Notes: a model not told the origin generated them from the sequence alone. 64,000 nucleotides of DNA from Sternotherus odoratus (GCA_032164245.1 JAVMKO010000003.1:36954890-37018889), one strand, 5' to 3'. Shown: positions 37,051 through 48,310, counted from the stretch's first letter. Numbers and translations: made by a program.

Positions 37051-39329
37051 GTGAAGGATACCAGACCAGTTTACGAACAGATGAAGTTTTAAAAAACAAC
37101 TATGTTACAGGATGGATAGAAAGCTTCTGAAAAAATAAAACTTCTGCTTTGTTAAGTGCGCGCCTAAAAAAATATAAAGATGACCAACCGCATTGTTTTG
37201 GTTGAAAAAAACCCTCAAAACTTCTTGGTCTGAAACCTTCCATGCCAAGTTTCAGTCCAGAATGATTTTTTGCAGCTGAGTTATAAATTGCTTAAAAATG
37301 GGGTTTATAATGGAAACGGTGACAGACTTAACTATGGCGGCACTAGCAGGCGCCAGTGTAATTACAGTCTTCTCAGGACATAACTTATTACAGGCTACAC
37401 AGCAGAGCCAGTATTTTGTATTTTAATTAAGAAACCTGGATTTTGTTTGTAATAATTGACTGTTATGCTGCCCCTCTTGCCAGGATACTCTTGTAAAGAG
37501 ACTCTTGCCTCAAGTGGTCTTTCCTGGTTAATTTTTTTTTTAATTTAGTGTTATTGACTGCATTATTGCACATATTTCATAGCTCCTTATTAGCTGTCTT
37601 TTGGTAACTTTCAATTGTCCAGTATTTCCTATAGGGGACATTTTCATTTCACTCATCTGTGACTAGATAAAGATCGCAGTTTAAATTTTTAAATAGTTTA
37701 ATCCTCCAATACACAACTACCTGCCTTTTCCTGTACCATACAAGTCTTTTAAGGGGAAAATAATGTTTTGACTATGCACTACTATTTATAACTTTGTTAT
37801 TAACTTTGTTATTTGAGGGCCATCTTTGAGATAAAGAGCAAAGGGGCTAAAGAAATTCTGTTAATTACATGATTGGTGTGAAAAACTCTTATACACTGCT
37901 TCGGAAAATGTATCCTTTTGCATCCCGCTGTGTATTGTCCATTGTTCAGATACATTGGATTTTTTTATGTTTCTGGTGCTAAACGCTATTTACTTCTCAC
38001 TCCTGATGTCATTTTGCATATGGCATTCAAATAGACTAGGAAGCACTTAGGGCAAAATGTGTTTTATCAGGATGAGCTTGAAAAAGAATGGGTAATTGAA
38101 AGAGCTGTTCCTTGTTAATACTGAATAGAATGCTGCCACCTTTTGGTTATACAGACTATTCGCATAACTTGCAGTTAATTGAATGGCAGTGCTCAGCTTA
38201 AATAATAGAGTGACCAGATGTCCCGATTTTATAGGGACAGTACCACTATTCGGGGCTTTTTATTATATGGGCACCTATAACCTCTACACTCTGTCCTGAT
38301 TTTTCATACTTGCTGTCTTGTCACCCTATTAAATAACAATGTTTTTGTTTCCATGAATAGTAGTTTTTGGTGTGTTTATACCATTTGTCAGACTTAAAAA
38401 CCTGCTCCTGGATTTATTTTCAACTAAGTTATTACTGTTGGTGTACATCCCCAAATTTCTCCAGCCAGTGTACAATCCTTAACCCTGCTCCTCTCCATGC
38501 TACCATGCAAATGCTTTCAATTCTTTATATCTAAATCTGCCATAAACAGGCAGGGTTGTAGATGGAGCTTGGCAACTAAAATCAAGTGCATGAGTATGTT
38601 CATGGGATGGGGACAATGTGCACTGTAGAGAGAAGTGGAGAATATGTATCTGGGTAACACTTAAGAGGTTGAAACGGCAGGGGAAGTAATTACTGCTAAG
38701 ACCATGAGACTATCAGTTAGTGAATATTATGAGGTTGGAGGGGGGAGGCAGTACATTAACAAAAAAAAAAAGATCCCATACCCAAAACTATAGGGCAGAT
38801 TTTCTGCTGTATCCCCCTTTCACTGAGTACAGCAGAGAATTGGGATTTGATGCTGGTAAACCAAGTGCCAGCTCTGGCCAAGGTCATAAGCTTTAGCTAA
38901 GAACTGATGAATTCATAGCTGGAAACTGGAACAGCTCACCTATATGTTATTTTTGTTCAAAATAGATATTAGTGTCATAAGAACATATTTCGTGATTACA
39001 CTATGAAATGCTGGTAAATTGCTGCCTGCATTAATCTCACTTGTAATATTTGTATTCCATGCTATAAGGAACTATGTAAATTTTGCTTTATAACTTTGAA
39101 AATGTTTGCTCTGCACTTGTGAGAGGCATGGGAATTGTTCCCTGCCTCCACCCCACCCCATCCAGAAGGGCTATCAAAAATTAAGTGGGACATTACAAGA
39201 CAAAAGCTCTATTTATTGACCCATCCGCCCATGGAGAATTATGTGCCTCATCCCATCAGTTGAAATGCTGGAAGAGGGAAATAAAAATAGTTGACGAAGA
39301 TTTTTCATCTTCAAAAGGTGCTGTTTGAA
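37051..39329. other. Mostly unclassified DNA with one MITE
   Basis: Apart from the MITE at 38206 and a small palindromic remnant at 38795..38842 nothing is recognised. 37200..37340 includes GCCAAGTTTCAGTCCAGAAT, wording that recurs near 53410, so a shared diverged repeat is possible. Confidence 0.4.
38206..38328. mobile_element. Short hAT MITE copy 2, 123 bp
   Basis: Ends TAGAGTGACCAGATG and CTTGTCACCCTA with perfect 8-bp flanks TTAAATAA (38198..38205 and 38329..38336). Same orientation and interior as copy 1. Confidence 0.9.
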
Positions 39330-40075
39330 CTCTCAGAGGGCCAGAGACATTAAACTAAGGCAGAGATCCCCAGGGTTTGCACTACTTCTGCCATGAAAGA
39401 CATTTTGAGTTGACAGATTACCCAATCTCTGTCACCTTTAGGAACCATAAACGGCAACTCATGGGTATGTAAAAGTTTACTTGCTTTAACCTGTAAATAA
39501 CATTTCTTTTTCACAATTAATAAATCTTTAGTTGGTTTATTACAGGACTGGCTACAGGCTTTGTCTTTGGTGTGAGATCTAAGACACAAAATTGATCTGG
39601 GGGGTAAGTCACTGGTCTCTTGGGACTGAAAGCAACTTGAGTATTTTGGGACTTTTGGTGTAAGTGACCATTTATCACCCAGTCCAGCTTGCCTAGGTGG
39701 CAAGAAAGACTGGAGACTGTAACCCATACACCTCCTGGGTCTGGTGTTCTGTCTCATATAGTGGCACCAAGACCACTTAGAGAGATTAATGAGTCTGCTC
39801 TACAGCCATGTGGCATTTAGCTCATGCAGCAGAGGCTCATGTATTTAGATCCACAGGTCCCAGGCTCGATCGCACCTGCCGATGACCAGCGTCTGGCAGC
39901 GTTACACACAGTATGAGGGGATTGTCTGTGACTCCATGGTGAGACTGTTCTAGTCATCCCAGGAGTTCGTGCTTGGTAAAGTTTAACTATAAAACATGCC
40001 ACCAATTTGGGATGTCTGCTCTTAGGCAGCACTCACAGTTGTGAACCATTCCAGACGTGATTGGTTGGCTCCCTG
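39330..40075. repeat. Probable LTR-like repeat with an internal tRNA-like segment
   Basis: Has a polyadenylation-like AATAAATC near 39519, then TTATTACAGGACTGGCTACA and a long body ending near GAACCATTCCAGACG. This fits a turtle LTR-type repeat that I recognise only loosely. Inside, 39808..39920 looks inserted and tRNA-like (TTTAGCTCATGCAGCAGAGG, then GGTCCCAGGCTCGATC), with poor A and B boxes. Boundaries are uncertain and no coding region was found. Confidence 0.35.
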
Positions 40076-42858
40076 ATCTCTCTACCTGGCCTCAGAGTGA
40101 GGCTGTTCCACATGCAGCAGATACTTGACAATGTTTCCCAAGAGACACCCGCCAGCTGGAGAGAGCCAGGATATATTATGGTCCAGCCACTCCCTTTAAC
40201 ATACTCCCTGTGCGAGGGAGAATTGAAAACATGCCAATTTTTCCAGCTTAATACCCCAGAAGTCCCTCATACCAAGAGAACCCTCAGAAAGAGGGTTATG
40301 GCCAGTTTCTGCTCTCTGTGCCTCCTGAGTGGTGAAAATAAACAGTATGTTGACAAGAATGTGTCCCTATATCCTTTGAAAAGAGAAAATAGTTGAATAG
40401 GTCAGCAAGGAAATACTAACCAGGGTTTATACTTATAATTATTTAAACCCATCAAAGACCATTAACTGTCCTTAAAATTATATGAAAAAATAGTGTTATT
40501 AATATGGGCAAGCAGCTGACTGAAGATGAAATACAATACAACATTTTTGTAATATGTCCTCAGTGCACAGATCTGCAGAAATGAATATAAATAGGGAACT
40601 GAAGTTCCACAGATATAGCTAAAATGTGATGAGCTTTAAATTCTGTAGAAAATTCACAGAAATAGCATCAAATGGTTTCTGCAAATTATCTGTAGCAATT
40701 GGTTCCTCCCTACCAGACAATGATCATGACAGAATTGATTTCAATTGCCATGAGTAAGGGAGGAAAGTACAAGAAAGCTCATTTCATTGACAGGGTTCTG
40801 CTCAGCTCTCAAGTATTAGAAGTCAAGCAATAAGCCAGAGAACATTCAGCTAGAAGCATGAGAATTAACATCTCACAAGTATGCCAGTATGAGATTATGT
40901 TCTTTTCAATGGAGAACAGCAAATCTGCAGGATTCTGTAGATTTTTGTTTTCCTGAGATGCAGATTTCCAGTGGCCTTAATCATGAGGAAAAAAGGGTTT
41001 TAAAGCGAGATCTAAGGTATGGAAGTGACTCACTTATTCGGAGAGTTCCAGACAGATGTTGCAATGTAAGCAAAAGAGCACTCTCTGTCTGACTGACAGA
41101 AAGAGAGAGGAGCCAGCGGAGGATGAAGTGATATGAGGTCAAGGAAATAGGGTGGAGTAAGTCCATAGAGATTTTTGAAAGCCAAGAGAATAGTTATGGA
41201 GTTGATTGGGAGACTGATAAAGAAGCGTTATGACAAGATAAATGCAACCGTAGGTTCTCCTTCATTGTGATTCTTTACCGGTTATAAAGTAGGACAAATT
41301 TAGGAAATCAGAGCTAATGGACAGATTGACAAACAAATGAGATGTGGAAGTAAAAGAAATTAAAAGACTAAGGATAATTCCAAAACTTCTAACCTTTAGA
41401 GAAAAAGCTCACATCTGAGTTCGAGAGAATGATATTGGATTCAGAGATGTTGAACAAGCGGTAGATTTTGTACCCAAAATCAAAAACGACAGTCTTTGAA
41501 GCATTCAGTAGTATGAGTTAGGTTGTGACCAGGATTTAGCACACAAAAGAAAAGAAGAGAGAAAAATCAAAATATTAGTTAGTAAATTGAGGGAAACAGA
41601 ACTAATTATTATCCTAACAGGAGTGAGGTCCAGAGAGGAAGCTAACAGTGAGATGCACCAAAGACAGAAGACAGATAAGGAAAGAGATGATGAAGATGTA
41701 AAGATCACCAGAAGACAGACTAAAGGCCTCTATTGAAATGAGAGTGAAATAGTCAATAACAGAAATGCTGACAACAGAATACACAGGAGGTAAGAACAAA
41801 GTATTTCTTTCATTGAATTAGACTAAAGTTTCATAGTCTGCAAAGTATCGTTTATACTTGGAGCTTCTGAAAAGACTAACTAAAAATTTCTTCATAAATA
41901 AAGAGGGTTGATGACTGACCACTCAGCAGGAAGTTAGGAGCCAGATTATGAATGATCAGCTATTATAAAATCTACGTTCAGGTCCTGCAGCAATTCTCAT
42001 TTTCAAACTTCAATCTCATCCACTTCCAAGGATAACTTTTTATTTCTTTATTTAAAAAATACACAGCATGCGTAGCTGTATGCAAGTTCAAAACATAGCT
42101 TCTGTTCAGCTGGAATTAGTTTGGTCACTTCTGCTATACAATTGGATAGTGACAAACAATAGGGCCAATCATGCAATTCTTATTTGGGTAATGTTTTTAA
42201 TTAAGTTCTTGGGAGTTCTCTCTACACAGACTGTAGAATTTGGAAGAGAGTTTCATTATTCAGTCACAGATTAATGATCTCCTATAGTTTATTGCATGCC
42301 TCTGGAATTGTGGTTCAAACACAATCCACTTGGCTAGTAAGATAATTCTGTCCTTAAGGCACGGTTACTCTCTTGGGTAGTGAGCCACTTTTAGAGGGTT
42401 TGACTTGACTTTGACTTAGGGGTGTGTTAGAATGTTTTAGCTAACAAATTCCTAGCTAACCCATTGTAACAGAACTCTGACCCCAATCCAGCACATGCTT
42501 TACATCAATTAAAAGGACTGTTTATATGTTTCAATATCTTGCTGCACCATGGCCAAAATCTGTGCTGTAGATGGCCCCAGTTTCAAACCTCAGAGACTTT
42601 CAGGCAGCAAGTCATAAGGAGATGGAAAGCAGTTAAAAGCTGAGCCTCATGCAGCCTAATGCCAGGGGATGTCTGCGACAAAGGGGAATCATTTTGGCCC
42701 TGCTGAGGACACGGTTCATAAACAGAGGAACTGTAACTTGGTGAAACCCTCAAAGTGTGTGTGTTTTGGGGAGAAAGGGGGGATAAATCGCAAGACTCTT
42801 CCCCAAGAGAAGTACAAGCTCGAGCCTGTCACATGGAAGGGGTGCCCTTTGAGGAAAC
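40076..42858. other. No recognised gene
   Basis: Unclassified sequence. 40940..41800 is purine-rich and may be an old retroelement, but I cannot assign it. 42540..42858 is GC-richer and repeat-like. Confidence 0.4.
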
Positions 42859-42866
42859 AAGGAGAG

Positions 42867-43137
42867 CGGGGTGGCTCAGCACTAGCTCAGCAAGTGCATG
42901 TCTGGGGCGGCCAGCTGCAGGGGGCAGCCTGCTGGTCACTATCAGGGTGGAAGTCAGGCAGGCATGCCTGTGGATTCAGCAGCATTTCAGCGGCAGGGAC
43001 AACGAAGCCGAGGGACCATCAGACCTCCCACAAAAACACAACTGAAGCGGTGAGACCGGCAGACCTTCCACAAGCATGCCGCCAAAGCCCGCCTCACTGC
43101 CGCACTTGAGGTGGCAGAAAACTTAGCGCCACCCCTG
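42867..43137. mobile_element. hAT-type MITE, 271 bp, sister of the copy at 3339
   Basis: Ends CGGGGTGGCTC and GCGCCACCCCTG, flanked by AAGGAGAG (42859..42866) and AAAGAGAG (43138..43145), 7 of 8 identical. Shares GCATGTCTGGGGCGG and internal GCATGCC/GACCTCCCACA boxes with 3339..3581. Overlapping open frames are not genes. Confidence 0.78.
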
Positions 43138-43314
43138 AAAGAGAGACACAAGGTACAGCTCACCTTGGAACCAGAACATAGTCCATGGTAATTTTAGGGT
43201 TAAATGAACTGCAATGAAATACTCACAGAAAAACATATTCAGTGAATCTTTTGGCTTAAATTCTACTAATTTTATGCCATTTAGTAAAAATGACTCATCT
43301 GTTATTTTGTTTGC

Positions 43315-43475
43315 AGTGTTGTTGTAGCTGTGTTGGTCCCAGGAGATATTAGAGAGAGAAGGTGGGTGAGGTAATGTCTTTCATTGGACCAACTTCTCTT
43401 GGTGAAACAGAAGAGCTTGAAAGTTTGTCTTAACAGAAGCTGGGCCAATAAAAGATATCACCTCATCAGCTACAG
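43315..43475. repeat. Fold-back repeat, second copy
   Basis: Left arm GTTGTAGCTGTGTTGGTCCC to ATTGGACCAACTTCTCTTGG; right arm AACAGAAGCTGGGCCAATAA to CACCTCATCAGCTACA is the partial inverse of it. Same unit as 27727..27907. Confidence 0.6.
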
Positions 43476-44875
43476 GTTGACAATTTTTTCATCCAGTTGA
43501 CAAGCATTTATCAGAAATCACTGGTAAAAGGGAATCCCATTGTTCCTTTTATTAGCAGTTAAGAACTGGAGTAAATTCACCCCCATGCTCTGTGGACTAA
43601 GGCCATGTGCATAGGTCAGACTATGGGGATGTGTGAAGAATAATGCACACGAAAGTGCTGGGCTGTAACTCCCCTCTATGAACTGTCTGGATGCAAACTG
43701 AAAGGTTCCTAGTTTACTTTCTTGCAGTCCTCTTCAAACAGGACTACATTAATATCAAGTAGGAACCTTAAAGTTCACACACACAGCATCCACATAGGGG
43801 AGTTATAGCCCAGCAGCTTGTCTTGTAGGTGTGCCCATGGGCAGTTTTCAAGAGCAAGATAAAATCATGGTGAATGCAAAGTTTAAAGTCCCATGAACAA
43901 ACTTAATAAACAATAGAAAAAGTAGTGTTTGGCTTTCACCTGACAGCTACTCTACTGAATGAGGCTTCCACATACAATATCTTTTTTAAATTTTGTGCTT
44001 CCCAATTAGTAGCACCTTGAAATAGCTAACACTTTAATTATGTTATCACTAGCAAAATAAGACAAAGCCATTTAAATCTCTTTCCTACTTCACACATAAA
44101 TTTGCCCTGAGGTGGCCAAAATAATTTAGAGAGGATATCTGAGCAATAATTTTGTTCTTAGCTAAACCAGGTTTTGTTTCATTTGCACAATTTCCCACTG
44201 GCAGCTACTGCAAAATTTAATAGTCCAAACAGATCATGCCTTATTGTTTGCTAACCTTGGTTCAGGAGCACCAGAAGCTCCATGAAAGTGGGGAGGGCCC
44301 ACCAGTGCCTGGACTGTGGCCCCATCCCCTGCTCCTTTCCTGCAAGACCCCTGCTCTGCCCCTGCCACCAGGCCTGCCACCCTGCTCACTCCTCTCCCGT
44401 GCTGCTCTTACAATGAGGTCCCATCCCTGCTTGCTCCTCTCTGCCCTCTCTCCCCATCACTCACACTTAAGGCAGCTTAAAAAGTCATGGGGCAATGGCC
44501 TCCGGGCTCTCCCCAGTTCTAGCACTCCTGCCTTAAGTGCTTGTTAATGGAACACCTTGTTCTAGGCTGTGACTTCATGCCCATTTCAAGTGCTTATCCA
44601 GGATCCTGGCAACAAGAGAAAGGAAGGGAAAGGAACACATGGCATCTGAACAGATATCTCAAGGAAGGGCAGGACTTGGAGGCACCATGTGTGTGGAAAA
44701 GTTCCACATGTCTTGCCTCCTCGCATTCAGAGGATGTTGATGGCTGGAGATAAGCAAATCCCCATAGCTTCAGTTCCTTCCAATGGGGATTTTCTTTGAG
44801 AGAAACACCAAAGTTTACCTTAGAAAATGTTGGACATTGTTTCATTCTCAGCACTGTTTCTCACAACAGAATTTC
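43476..44875. other. No recognised gene
   Basis: Unclassified. 44260..44530 is GC-richer and C-rich, and may be part of an old repeat. The open frames there lack motifs. Confidence 0.4.
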
Positions 44876-45173
44876 TAAAGCCACGTCTACACTACCCTCT
44901 GGATCGGTGAGTAGAGTTTGACCTTTCGGGGACTGATTTATCACGTCTCATCTAGATGCAATAAATCGATCCCCGAATGCTCTCCCATCAACTCTGGAAC
45001 TCCACCACGGCAAGAGGCGCAGGCGGAGTTGACGGGGAAGTGACTCAGCACCTTGAAGACGCTGAGGTTAGTTGATCTGAATATGTCGACTTCAGGTACG
45101 CTATTCACGTAACTGAAGTTGCATATGTTAAGACAATCCCCCCAACCCCCAGTGTAGACCAGGACTAAGTCCT
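44876..45173. mobile_element. hAT-type MITE with GTCTACACT ends
   Basis: Left CCACGTCTACACTACC and right CCAGTGTAGACCAGG are inverted ends about 298 bp apart, with an internal palindrome (ATAAATCGATCCCCGA and related boxes). The exact boundaries and target duplication could not be fixed. Confidence 0.7.
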
Positions 45174-45259
45174 TCTTGTCTAAAATGCCTTCCCCACTAT
45201 AACATTTTCTGTATTCCTGCCACACAATATAAAACCACCACTTTTCCCAGCATTTCTAT

Positions 45260-45376
45260 TAGGGTGACCAGACAGCAAATGTAATAAATCGGGACAGGTG
45301 GTAATAGGAGCCTATATAAGAAAAAGACCCGAAAATATGGACTGTCCCTATAAAATCAGGACATCTGGTCACCCTA
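45260..45376. mobile_element. Short hAT MITE copy 3, 117 bp, opposite orientation
   Basis: Ends TAGGGTGACCAGAC and ATCTGGTCACCCTA. Flanks ATTTCTAT (45252..45259) and ACTTCTGT (45377..45384) agree at 6 of 8 positions. Interior is the reverse complement of copies 1 and 2 (GGACTGTCCCTATAAAATC). Confidence 0.85.
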
Positions 45377-45519
45377 ACTTCTGTAGCCTTTATATTTATG
45401 TGCATGCATATCTACTAATTAGTATGATTTTGAATAAGTGTGTATATAGCAGATCTTTGTCTTAAAGTGACTATTACACACATAGAGAGAGAGAAATAGA
45501 TAAGGACTGAAAATCAACC

Positions 45520-45825
45520 AAAAGAATCATTTCCGTTGCCCTCCCCTGGACTCTCTCCAATTTGTCCTCATCCCTTCTGGGGGGGGGGGACGGACCAAAA
45601 CTGGAAGCAATACTCCAGGTGTGGCCTCACCAGTGCCAAATAGAGGGGAATAATCACTTCTCTCAATCTGCTGGCAATGTTCCTCCTAATATGGCCCAAT
45701 GTGCTGTTGGCCACCTTGGCAACAGGGGCACACTGCTGACTCAATCAGTTTATCATCCACTGTAATCCCCAAGTCCTTTTCTGCAGAACTGCTGCTTAGC
45801 CAGTTGGTCCCCAGGCTGAAGCTGG
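45520..45825 (-). mobile_element. CR1 LINE internal fragment, antisense
   Basis: CCTGGACTCTCTCCAATTTG through GCTTAGCCAGTTGGTCCCCA closely parallels 54596..54880 of another antisense CR1. Covers part of the ORF2 C-terminal region only; neither LINE end is present. Confidence 0.8.
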
Positions 45826-45927
45826 AAAATAAATGTTGATAGTTTATAGTTAGAAATTCAAAATGGCAACTGCAATTATTTTATACTAGTGTAAAAGCCC
45901 GTGTACACGGGCCAACAGTAAAAGCTC

Positions 45928-46350
45928 CCCCCCCCACTCGCTCAGCTCTCTCCCCCTTCCCCCCCAACTCGCTCAGCTCTCTCCCCCCTCCCCCCCAACG
46001 CCCCCCCCCACTCGCTCAGCTCTCTGCCTCCCTCCCCCTCGCTCAGCTCTCTGCCTCCTCCCCCCCCCTCCCCCTCGCTCGGCTCTCTGCCTCCTCCCCC
46101 CCCTCCCCCTCGCTCGGCTCTCTGCCTCCTCCCCCCCCCTCCCCCTCGCTCGGCTCTCTGCCTCCTCCCCCCCCCTCCCCCTCGCTCGGCTCTCTGCCTC
46201 CTCCCCCCCCCTCCCCCTCGCTCGGCTCTCTGCCTCCTCCCCCCCCCTCCCCCTCGCTCGGCTCTCTGCCTCCTCCCCCCCCCTCCCCCTCGCTCGGCTC
46301 TCTGCCTCCTCCCCCCCCCTCCCCCTCGCTCGGCTCTCTGCCTCCTCACC
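45928..46350. repeat. 36-bp minisatellite inside the Helitron
   Basis: Tandem units with CTCGCTCGGCTCTCTGCC followed by a C-rich tail. About seven nearly identical 36-bp units occupy roughly 46060..46345, with shorter, more diverged units from 45928. Translated on the minus strand it gives a 12-residue repeat (RRQRAERGGGGG), simply because 36 is divisible by three. Confidence 0.9.
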
Positions 46351-46427
46351 CCTCCTGCCTGAGCCCCTGATCCAGACCCTGCTTCCCTCTCAGCGGTGCA
46401 CACGCGGAGGCCATGTTGTGCTTCCGA

Positions 46428-46447
46428 ACTACACCTCCCAGCATGCC
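46428..46447 (+). promoter_or_regulatory. ZNF143/THAP11-type motif within the Helitron
   Basis: ACTACACCTCCCAGCATGCC matches the ACTACAnnTCCCAGnATGC-type motif bound by ZNF143 and THAP11 at vertebrate promoters. Binding here is inference. Confidence 0.5.
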
Positions 46448-46529
46448 GTTCGTCTGGGCCATCTCTACTGCACATGACGGCTTCACACACACTTCTCTAG
46501 TCTTTTATTATATAGTATTAGAGACATCA

Positions 46530-48228
46530 AAATGGAGGATTCAGACTAAATTTACCAACAGCAGACAGCAGAATGGGGTGAAATAAAGTTCATCAGGGTG
46601 GGGGTGAGCTTACTCCAAAGCACCTGAAGGAAGCGGTGGAGGAGGAGGTTCTCAGCTCTGCTTAGTCTTGAACTTGAGAGTCCATCTGCTTTAGTAAGTC
46701 CTGGCAATCCTGGCATCCTGTGGTGGGGAGACCCCTGGTGTTACTAGTGTCTTGTCCAGAGAGGAGGATGAGGAAGCTAAAAAACAGGCTAGGGAGTCTC
46801 TGCTGGTTCCTAAATGTCCGCAGGAGTCTTCTAGGTTTCCTCCCAAGTCTTGGTGCCATATTCAGTAGTAGAGTCCAGATTCATAGCCTCTCTGCATGGT
46901 CCCAGGGCACCTGGACCGCTGAGACAACAGAGAAGGAGTATCTGGAGGATGTGCCCTATAGTGGGGTAAACCTTCAAGGGTTACAAAAACAGCCATTGGA
47001 TAGCTGGCAGTCCCCATGGACCCAGTGGCCAAATGCCTAGAGGCATCATGTAAGTCAGGGTCATGGTGGGATATGAGTGGCATGGAGAGCAACGAGATTG
47101 GCTGCACTGAGAAGGGGAATAAAAGGCCACCTCAGAGTCCAATGAAGATGGAAAGCTGTGGTTCCGAGACCAGGATGGTGCCATGCCACTAGGTGCTGGA
47201 GAGGGTCACCAAGGTGCTAATGGGAGGTTCCAATGGCCACGGCACAAGAGGAGGTTCTAGTGCTGGCTCCCCATTACTCAGTGGCACCAAGACTATACCC
47301 CTCCAAGGACCTTGGTACCGATACAATAAGAAGGATCCTGGCAGATGCGAAAGCCTCATGAGTTGACGGCTGGTGCATTTGCTCTGAGGCTTCTCCCTTT
47401 TGTAGGTGTAAGAGGGGTTTGCTGCAGCACTGGAGTTGTAGGCACCTGATGATGTGGTGTTGGGAAGGAAGAGTGGCCTGACGTAGATCTCAGTATCTCC
47501 CTGTCCTCTTTCGCCCTTGGTACTGGTACTGTTGTCTCAATGTTCTTCTTGGGCACAGAGGAATGTGACCAGTGCTGAGAATTATGGGTCGATGGAAGAG
47601 TGCTCTGCACCAAAGTTGAGGTACTTGGTGGCAAGTCAGAGCGTGGCTCCAAGGTAGGTCTTTAAGGTTGCTTCCATGAGAGGACCTTCAGTCGAGTGAC
47701 TTGGTCTTTCTTGGTCCGCGGTTTGAAGTCCCTGCACATCTGGCAGCAGTCTTTCCCCACAAGCTTCCCCCAGGCCCTTGAGACAGCTCAAGTGCAGGTT
47801 GCTCAAAGGCATAGAGACTTGCTGCAGGAAGTGCAGGGCTTGAAACCCAAGGACGCCCCAGCACCAGGGAAGCGGACAACTATGCAAACAAAGCACAGAA
47901 GCGTTCGAAAATATCTCAGTACTAACACTACATCACTATTTACACTAACAATTGGAGGTAAACAATCAAGACAAAGATTGCCTGAGCACTGAGGGGTTCC
48001 AGCAACCATTACCAGCGGTAAGAAGGAACTCAAGGGGAGCGGGGTTGGCAGGGCCTTTTATACAGGCGCTATCAGTGTGTGGAACCAGAGGGTGTTAGAG
48101 CCAATCTGACAGATACCATGAAAGGAGAAAAAAAATATGACAACTCTGCTAGGGCACACACCACCTACATTGGCATGGACATATGAAGCACCCGAAGAAC
48201 AATTCTTTTCTGAGCCAATGTGTCTATA
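46530..48228 (-). pseudogene. Decayed retroelement, gag-like region (DIRS- or Gypsy-like)
   Basis: The minus strand has readable but frameshifted pieces. A segment near 47700..47790 reads CLKGLGEACG in one frame and MCRDFKPRTKKDQVTRLK in the next, resembling the zinc-binding CLRCLGE...C..C..FKPRT segment of DIRS/Gypsy-type gag proteins. Around it are proline/serine-rich stretches and repeated GGTACCGAT-like words. No reverse transcriptase, recombinase or terminal repeat was identified. Boundaries are rough. Confidence 0.4.
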
Positions 48229-48310
48229 TATTACTCCTGAAAGAATTCTGTGCCAATTGTTAATTATTCTATTGTTAGTTAACCATTCCCCATCAATTCC
48301 CCCAGGAGCA
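48229..48310. repeat. Short TIR element with ACTCCTG...CAGGAG ends
   Basis: TACTCCTGAAAGAATTCTG on the left is inverted relative to AATTCCCCCAGGAGCA on the right. The terminus is shared with the repeat at 48842..49098. Confidence 0.45.

Larger units (their letters stand above)
45886..46517 (-). mobile_element. Non-autonomous Helitron with HeliBat-like ends, 632 bp
   Basis: Rolling-circle transposon, read on the minus strand. The 5' end is TACTATATAATAAAAGAC, close to the HeliBat-type 5' end (normally TC first). The 3' end is a 16-bp perfect palindrome GCCCGTGTACACGGGC, then TTTTACA, then terminal CTAG. The host bases are A before and T after, the Helitron A|T insertion rule, with no target duplication. 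The interior has a 36-bp minisatellite and no Rep/helicase coding. The long minus-strand frame over the array is a low-complexity artefact. Confidence 0.85.

Noticed and set aside
39808..39920. tRNA gene
   Set aside because: The A and B boxes are poor (GGCTCGATCGC for GGTTCGANTCC) and no cloverleaf could be drawn; more likely a tRNA-derived repeat.
42669..43109. 146-codon plus-strand frame
   Set aside because: Overlaps a GC-rich MITE; composition artefact.
45928..46350. CRISPR-like array
   Set aside because: Units are head-to-tail with no unique spacers, in a vertebrate genome; it is a minisatellite.
45942..46490. 182-codon minus-strand frame with 12-residue repeats
   Set aside because: It is the translation of a 36-bp minisatellite inside a Helitron; no start context, domain or conservation to support a protein.
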